Of a stretch of 64,000 bases of DNA, positions 57,750 to 64,000 are shown piece after piece (the first letter of the stretch is position 1; each line of letters begins with the position of its first letter). The stretch is from the NCBI GenBank assembly GCA_023974075.1, contig CM043797.1, positions 248,001 to 312,000 on the forward strand, read 5' to 3'. A program made the position numbers and the translations under genes. Origin of the DNA: Chaenocephalus aceratus. Lineage: Eukaryota > Chordata > Actinopteri > Perciformes > Channichthyidae. The notes below the pieces were generated by a model that saw nothing but the letters and a program-made list of their open reading frames with translations, did no database searches and had not been told where the DNA came from.

Positions 57750-58150
57750 CATCCATCCATCCATCTTCTCCCGCTTATCCGTGGTCGGGTCGCGTGGGTA
57801 GCAGTTCCAGCAGAGAGCCCCAAACTTCCTTTTCCCTGGCGACATCAACCAGCTTTGACTGGGGGATCCCAAGGCGCCCCCAGGCCAGCGAAGAGATATA
57901 ATCCCTCCACCTGGTCCGAGGTCTACCCCTTGGTCTCTTCCCAGCTGGACGTGCCTGGAACACCTCCCTAGGGAGGCGCCCAGGTGGCATCCTAACTAGG
58001 TGCCGAACCACCTCAACTGGCTCCTTTCGACGCGAAGGAGGAGCGGCTCAACTCCGAGTCCCTCCCTGATGACCGAACTTCTCACCTTATCCCTAAGGGA
58101 GACACCAGCCACCCTGCGGAGAAAACCCATCTCGGCCGCTTGTATCCGTG
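57750..58150 (-). mobile_element. 5'-truncated Rex3, 401 bp
   Basis: (CATC)n at the left is the Rex3 GATG tail on the minus strand. Exact 10-bp duplication TATGTGTACA (57740-57749, 58151-58160). Minus-strand code LVRMPPGRLPREVFQARPAG, RPRTRWRDYISSLAWGRLGI and WGSLLELLP equals the C-terminus of the 5382-8473 copy. Dead on arrival by truncation. Confidence 0.93.
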
Positions 58151-58584
58151 TATGTGTACATATATACATATAATACATATACATATTTTGTATACATATA
58201 CATATTTTTTATATAAAAGACCGATAACATCGTAGCTTAATGGTACCACGGTCTTTAATAATTCAGCCCCGGGGCCCGTTTAATACCGGGGCTCGTTACC
58301 CATCCCTATTTCGCGACTGCACATTTTTTTTTTGCGAGAGTGATATCATATTGACAACATTGTGTATTTGAGTTTGCTTGACTGGTCGATTTTTTTTCTT
58401 GTTTACTGTAAGTATTATCGCATATTTGATCCTAAATTTCATTACAGTATCAGCAGAAAAAAAACGGGCATTGCAAATAATTAGAAATTAAAATAGTAGA
58501 AACGTAACAATTATATAGGGGGCATGTGTTTAATTGTATAAATAATGTGTTACTGTGGAGTCTATTTTTAAATAACATTAGAAA

Positions 58585-59362
58585 TAGAGATGTCCCGATG
58601 TCGTGATCGGCTCCGATCCCCGATCACGTGATTTTGAAAAGATCGGAATCAGGAGAAAAAAATCAGGGATCGGGATTCTTTTTTTTTTTTTTTTATAAAA
58701 TATTTTTATAATTTTATTTAATGTTACAAAACAAAAATGACCATGTTCACGTCTTAAAGTCATCCTGAGGCCTTAGTTTTGGTTTAAAATTACAAACATC
58801 ATGTATGTGTTGCTTCTTTTGGGCTTGTTTTCATAGACCTGGTTGCTTATTTCTCTCAAATCTGGCAACAGAGTGGGCGCAGTGTCTAATAGTAGCAGTA
58901 AGCTAACAAGAGGCTACGTTCAGCTGATGACTCGGGAGTCGAGACAGAGAAAATGTCAGGAGTTTGGAAGTATTATAAAATTGAAAGCGAAGGCAGTGTA
59001 ACAGCCAGATTGAAAGGCGGAGAACAGAGCTACGTTCAACACGACCAATTTAATACGCCACCTGAGAAACCAACAACAACACGACGAGTACACAGCGGCC
59101 ACTCAGGTAACGGCACTGAAACAACCGACACTTTCAGAGACTTTCAAAAGGAAAGAGAAACTGCCCCAGAACAGTGAAAAGGACAACACAATAACAGCCA
59201 AGATAGCTGAATTCATCGCTTTGGATGACCAGCCGTTATCTGTTACCTTTTTTTTCTCTTAATGCATTGCATAAAGATCGGATCGGGAAAAATCGGTATC
59301 GGCAGATTGTCAAAATCAAATGATCGGATCGGGAGCAAAAAAAGGTGATCGGGACATCCCTA
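58585..59362 (+). mobile_element. hAT element, 778 bp, with BED-finger remnant
   Basis: Ends TAGAGATGTCCCGATG and GATCGGGACATCCCTA, flanked by ATTAGAAA / ATTATAAA (7 of 8 match). Subterminal GATCGG words repeat at both ends. Confidence 0.85.
58953..59230 (+). pseudogene. hAT transposase N-terminus, frameshifted
   Basis: MSGVWKYYKIESEGSVTA starts a BED finger; the frame shifts near 59030 and continues FNTTNLIRHLRNQQQHDEYT, KQPTLSETFKRK and KIAEFIALDDQPLSV. These match the finger helix (TTNLIRHL) and the segment leading to the catalytic core in ZBED-like transposases. Confidence 0.8.
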
Positions 59363-59370
59363 ATTATAAA

Positions 59371-60859
59371 TACTGATTATTATTATTACATTATAAGCTT
59401 ATTGTACTCATTTTATGTTGATATGACATTAGAATAAATAGATAAAGTCACCAATCCCAAGGTTTGATGGATTGGATAGGAAACGAAGGGAATAGTCATA
59501 TGAGAGTTTTTAGCTTGCAATACTAATGTAGCAAAGCCAGGTGCAGACGCTGCAGAGACAATGAATTATTGAGGCTCTGGCCTTGGCCGTGTGTGTGCTC
59601 AACGCCCCTGCATAACTAGGAATCAGTGTAAATGGAGGATTCCACTATCTGTCTGCAAAGCAGCTTTAGCAAAAACAAATTATTAGGATAGCGGATAGAG
59701 TAGGGAGGGACTTCGCCGACCGGCTGAATGCTGATTGGAAGGTCGTGTTTCCAAGAGACTTTGTCCAAGTCTGCGCACCAACGAGAGAGAGCCAAAGTCT
59801 AAACCAAGGTTACTCTCCATCTAGTCTCAACCAATCATAAATGTACGGGCAACGCCCTGTGTAATAAAATGTATTGTCACGCGAGGTTCGGGGCTCTTTC
59901 CGGAAATTGCCTGTGATTTCTGTGACCGGACGGAGGCCTTGGCCAAGAGAATATATATATTTTGCTCTCTTATAATAAATAGTTAAACTTAGAAGTTGTT
60001 TGTTTTTCCTGGAATTTGTAACAACATTACATTTTCGTGTGACAATAAGGGATACAAAATATGTGATTAAATGCTATTCAGCAAACACAACGGCAGAGCT
60101 GCAAACGTTATTGAAGTAACAACTTCTACTGTTAGTCCAGGAAACATACTGTGTGAACCAAGGCCTAAACAGAGACCAAAGGTTACCCAGTTAGCTGTTT
60201 ATGTGTTTTTGTGAAGGAAGCGCCACCTCATGGTAAAACCCTGCAATCTAACAAATGGGCGGGTCTACAGTGTAATCTAGCAACGCCCTCTCATGAAACA
60301 AGGGGAGGGGTATAGATCACCAGCAAATGGGATTTGTTGGGTTTCCGGCTGGAATTCGGTAGGTCGAGGGGCAAATGGATGGCTACATCTGTATATGTGT
60401 GTTTGTGCTATGCATTATTACAGTGAAGCAATGAAGTCTTAACAATGCTGTCACAGAGAGCAGCTGTGATGAAGCGCGGTGTGATGTGCGCTACACCGGC
60501 ATACGCTTATACAGTAGTGTCCTTGCTGCCCTTCATACCCTTCCCGACACCTAAATCAAGCAAGTGCACAACATACAGTATGTCATGCATTAGGAGTGCT
60601 GTGTGGTAGTGATGCTGCTCAATGATGTCCAGGGGTCTACAGTCAGTGTAATACATGTAACGTGTTAAGGTTTCTAGATTAATAGCAAGCATTAATGGGT
60701 TAACGTTGACTACCCTAATAATACTATACATGATGTGTCTTGCTTATTGATTGCATTAGCTCCATGCAAAAACAAACGTAAAAAATAATCACATCAAACC
60801 CTTTTAGAAGGGTAAAATAAAACATAAAAGTAAATGTGTTAAGAGACGTGAACTCTGAC
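59371..60859 (-). other. Intron 1 sequence next to exon 1
   Basis: AT-rich unique sequence ending at the exon 1 donor (GTCAGAG on the minus strand). No element or coding frame recognised. Confidence 0.5.
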
Positions 60860-61126
60860 CAGGCTGGACATGTTGGCGAAGTCGCGGTGCCTCAGCGTTG
60901 TGATGAAGTTGTCCATCAGCCTGAGCTCCGCAGTCTGCCGGTCAATGTTGGGTGGTACAAATAGGAGGCCCGTCTTGGCACACAGCACCGTGTAGGACGG
61001 CATCAGGTTCTGGCAGGTGCAGCGTTTCGGACACAGCATGGAAGACAAGGAGGAGTTGACGGAGGACAGGAGGACAAGGAGGAGGGGGAAGAGGAAAGGG
61101 CTCAGATGCGAGGAGACGGTATCCAT
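60860..61126 (-). CDS. lrfn3: lrfn3 exon 1: signal peptide and LRR N-cap
   Basis: ATG at 61126 follows a short leader and acceptor TTTCTTTGTTGCAG (exon start about 61139). Residues 1-30 ([20 protein letters not shown] and following) form a signal peptide. Cysteines 32, 36, 38 and 49 ([10 protein letters not shown]...VLC) are the LRR N-cap. [18 protein letters not shown] and DFANMSSL are LRFN signatures. I end the exon after AGC CTG before GTCAGAG, which joins exon 2 as [14 protein letters not shown], matching family spacing exactly. A donor five codon-positions later would add residues. Confidence 0.93.
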
Positions 61127-61220
61127 GTCTTCTTTGCTGCTGCAACAAAGAAAGAAAAGCGCTGTGAGTATATCCAGTTCAACAGTGTAGTACTTCGCCC
61201 TAATCAATAATACTTTATTT

Positions 61221-61892
61221 TAGGGCTGGGACTTTAACGCGTTAATTAAGATTAATTAATTACACAAAAATGTACGCATTTTAATCGCACTTATTTTTGC
61301 ACAGCGGAACGTTTCTCACTGGATGAGTTTCAGGCGTACCGATTATACTGGAGCACCAACTAACGTTCATGACTTCAGCATGGGACTTCAAACAACAACA
61401 AACCACGGTGAAACAATAGTCAAACATGAACGAACAAGCTGATGAGACCGCTTTGGTCGGCCCCGTGGATGGGAAATTTTGTTTTAAAAAAAGGACGGAT
61501 GGAAGCGTCGACAAGAGCACGGTTGTGTGCAAATTATGCAAAAAGTAATTTGCATATCACCGCAGCACATCAAGCCTAAAGTATCACCTAAATGCAAAGC
61601 ATGTAGCAGCTAGCGTGGACGTTAGCCCGACTCCGAGTGCAAGGAACCATACCCTGACCCAACCCACACTCAACCAGATGACTGGTTTCAGGGCCAGGAT
61701 AAGTAAGTCCACGTCTGAGAAAATAACCAACTCCCTGGCTCACTGGATTGCACTCTACTTGGAGTAAAATCCATGTGAAAATTGCTTCTCACTGTTCTCA
61801 GGTCAAATATGTATATTTGATTAAAATGCGATTAATTAATTACAAAGCCTCTAATTAATTAGATTATTTTTTTTAATCGAGTCCCGGCTCTA
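61221..61892 (+). mobile_element. hAT non-autonomous element, 672 bp (copy 2)
   Basis: Ends TAGGGCTGGGACTTTAACGC and ATCGAGTCCCGGCTCTA, exact duplication CTTTATTT (61213-61220, 61893-61900). The interior matches copy 1 at 42133: MNEQADETALVGPVDGKFCF, VVCKLCKK, stop TAA, FAYHRSTSSLKYHLNAKHVA. It lies in the 5' region or first intron of lrfn3. Confidence 0.93.
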
Positions 61893-62039
61893 CTTTATTT
61901 TAAGGTCCCATGTTTTGGCCATTTCTACTGATCATAATTCTATTGTTGAGGTCTACGAAAATAGATTTACTTTGTTCAATGTTTCAAAATCACTCTCTGT
62001 CCTACACACCTTGTTGGAGCTCCTGCCCCCCCCCCCCCC

Positions 62040-62400
62040 CTCCCTATAGAGTGGTGCAGTGACGCGTCCTAAAACCTGGAAGTAAGCTGCGCATGGGTTC
62101 CCTTGACAAAAAAGCAATGGGATTTCTCCATAAGATTTTAGAAAATAGCTCGAAATAAGGTCTGTGGAAAACAAACCTGTTAGATAAAATCCACATGTCT
62201 ACCCTAATTTTATAATCATAAATCTATCGATTAGATTTTAGAGCTTACTTCCGGGTTTTAGTGGAGCCTGGCAGCGGTGAAACCGGGCCGCGCCACTAAT
62301 TGCGGCGCATAGGTGCGCCATATTTTCGGCTCCCTCCGCAAGATGAGGCCCCACGCAGCATGCGTGATCGGCCTGTAGGGAGGGACGGCCCTGGTTAGGC
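62040..62400. mobile_element. Fragment related to the hAT at 54238-55389
   Basis: On the minus strand GACATGTGGATTTTATCTAA, CAGACCTTATTTCGAGCTAT and GGAGAAATCCCATTGC match 54800-54905. A C-run (about 62027-62040) precedes it. Ends not resolved. Confidence 0.6.
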
Positions 62401-62401
62401 T

Positions 62402-62840
62402 AACGGGACGGGTGGCGCAGTGGTCTGTGCATCCTCAGATCAAGATCAAGGGGGAGTGCTGGGGAACTCCAGTTCGAAACCCGCTCATGCCGCTGTTGTG
62501 TCCTTGGGCAAGACACTTCACCCGAGTTGCTCCTGTGAGTATTGTCCACAGTACATGTATGATACTAATGTGTACTTGTAAAAGCGCCTCGATGACTTCG
62601 AGGCATGAAGATGGAAGGTGTGGCGCAGTGAGCTGTGCAATGATCATCAGATCAAGGGGTGAAACCCGCCGCTGCTGCGTTTGTAAAGCCGGTGTGTCCT
62701 TGGGCAAGACACTTCACCTGAACTTGCTCCTGTGGGTATTGTCCACAGTTTCTGACCATTATATGTGTAATGTGTGTATATGTAAAGTGCTTTGAGTCAT
62801 TGTAAAAGCGCTATAATAAATGTAAGGAATTATTATTATT
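62402..62840 (+). mobile_element. tRNA-derived SINE, dimeric
   Basis: Head has A-box TGGCGCAGTGG (62413-62423) and B-box AGTTCGAAACC (62471-62481), then GTGTCCTTGGGCAAGACACT and TCACC. A second unit starts at 62618 (GTGTGGCGCAGTG) and repeats the GGGCAAGACACTTCACC core. The 3' end TAAAAGCGCTATAATAAATG plus (ATT)n is a retroposon tail. RNA polymerase III promoter by sequence; activity unknown. Confidence 0.78.
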
Positions 62841-62929
62841 ATATATTTTGGGACATTTTCAGCGTAGGCCTATCTGAATATTGGGGGGGGGATGTGATCC
62901 CCCCAACAGCAGTATCCAACCGTCTCTAA

Positions 62930-63183
62930 TCATAATCAAAACATAATACAAATAAATGTATTGCAATGTGCAAAACGGCAGCATCGAACAGTCTCTAATC
63001 CTTGGATATTACATGTCACTGCATGCAGGCATGCACGAAGCACCCGTAGCGTGGAGATAATCATATCATTCTGTCTTGTATTACTTAACAAACACAAAAT
63101 AAAACAAATAAACGGTTGTTGGCGGGCGTGAGCCGGCTCCCGTCATTCACCTAAAAGTCGTTTGCGACCGACACATCACTAGA
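62930..63183. mobile_element. hAT terminus (CTAGTGATGTGTCGG type), reverse copy
   Basis: Reads on the minus strand CTAGTGATGTGTCGGTCGCA, GGGAGCCGGCTCACGCCCGC, matching 57086-57350. The opposite end is missing. Confidence 0.6.
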
Positions 63184-64000
63184 AACATCAGTGTTTATTG
63201 TTGTGGCAGACGTCATTCTTTGGCGGGGGCTCTAAGGCCCCCCTCTGCCTCCGCGCGCAGAGGAATAATTTACAGCAACCATTGGTAAAGTTATAACAAA
63301 TATGCTGATTTAATGGCAACAGATACAATAAACACAACATCACGAAGTAATCCGGATTACCCCGACTCTGGTTCCTCCCGCTGGGAAATCTTACTTACTT
63401 TCTCTTGGCAGCAGGAGGAAGAGAGGGCGAACCAAAGACAGAACAGGTTTACATACTAAAAACCAAAACAGGAGGAGCTGGCGTGTCGTAGCGAATCAGC
63501 GCGAGCCAGCAGAGGACCCGGAAACAAGAGTCTCTTAGGTTGTAGCAAAACAAACTGTAGGAATACTGTCTCGTATTCCTGCAGCTTTCACACACACACA
63601 TTCTTCCGACTTCCCTCTCTGCTCCCCTCCCCCATCATTTCTAGTCTCCTGTGTAGTGGACATTTTTTATTATATCATTCTTATTATATCCTTCATATGC
63701 TTAAACCAAATGCTTCTTATTTCCTGATGTGCTTTCTACTATTATTATTATTATTATTATATTCTCTTATGGATTATTCCCAGGCTCTGCAAGGCCACAG
63801 CTGTTTTAGCCGACTGGGAGTCACACAGAACCGTTATGCTATCTGCTCAAGGCCAGAAGGTGTCTCATAAACAATCTGACCGTGTGAACACAAGAGTTAT
63901 AACATTCCCACTCTTTTCTTATATAATCTCTGCTTTTCCATTGTTCTGCTCACTCTCGGCAGACTTTTCATACTATGTTCGACTTGTGACATTATATTAT
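63184..64000. other. Right edge, no recognised features
   Basis: Contains a small (ATT)n at 63739-63759 and a C-rich tract. No coding wording. Confidence 0.4.

Larger units (their letters stand above)
53478..58308 (-). mobile_element. hAT element hosting nested insertions, 4.8 kb
   Basis: Ends TAGGGATGGGTATTGTTAAG and GGGCTCGTTACCCATCCCTA with exact duplication TTTCGCGA (53470-53477, 58309-58316). A minus-strand BED-finger start survives at 56048-55860. Nested within: piggyBac-like copy B, another hAT inside that, a CAGTGTTGG hAT with its own BED frame, a further hAT terminus, and a truncated Rex3. Confidence 0.9.

Noticed and set aside
62408..62490. A functional tRNA gene
   Set aside because: A- and B-boxes exist, but they are spaced too far and sit in a dimeric SINE with a retroposon tail.

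Overview
The window is eukaryotic and looks like a teleost fish chromosome. It holds one split vertebrate neuronal gene on the minus strand, embedded in a dense, nested collection of fish-typical transposable elements (Rex3, L2-type LINEs, DIRS, Tc1, piggyBac, many hAT elements, a tRNA-derived SINE) and long (CA)n, (TA)n and (GA)n microsatellites. I saw no operon, CRISPR array, rRNA or bacterial gene.

Host gene. Five exons of an LRFN/SALM-family synaptic adhesion gene run right to left: 61126-60860 (start codon, signal peptide, LRR N-cap), 33907-33707 and 32227-32061 (leucine-rich repeats), 18015-17775 (last LRR and LRR C-cap), 416-204 (first half of the Ig domain). Every junction is GT-AG and the phases join to one 363-codon frame. 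Wording at several positions points to LRFN3. The rest of the Ig domain, fibronectin domain, membrane segment and tail lie beyond the left edge. Intron sizes are about 27.0, 1.5, 14.0 and 17.4 kb. The three large ones are mostly transposon debris.

Intron 4 (417-17774): hAT fragments, a THAP-domain exon with splice donor (1889-2218), a full-length Rex3 with a 10-bp target duplication (5382-8473), a recombinase-like remnant (8835-9320), a 29-bp minisatellite, a nearly intact L2 LINE with a 2A-like motif (10030-13530), a 58-bp-arm palindrome, and a hAT (15377-17261). Intron 3 (18016-32060): a Tc1 element (18463-20071), LINE debris, a TTAA element, a retroelement remnant with a large valine/proline repeat ORF split by a hAT, a piggyBac derivative, and a DIRS tyrosine-recombinase retrotransposon (28826-31773). 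Intron 2 (32228-33706) is nearly unique sequence. Intron 1 (33908-60859): a LINE interrupted by a Harbinger-like MITE and a large inverted-repeat element, two related deletion-type hATs (the second lies upstream of exon 1), an L1-type ORF1 fragment, an L2 on the minus strand split by two DNA transposons, and a nested stack at 53478-58308. Right of exon 1 (61140-64000): a hAT, more fragments and a SINE.

The transposons do not form a functional system. They are layered insertions whose order can be read from target-site duplications. I found no convincing new biological system. The most unusual items are the repeat ORF whose two halves return to one frame when the hAT insertion is discounted, the DIRS with a 14-bp tandem/palindrome replacing part of its RNase H region, the roughly 3.7-kb long-inverted-repeat element, and the multi-layer stack.
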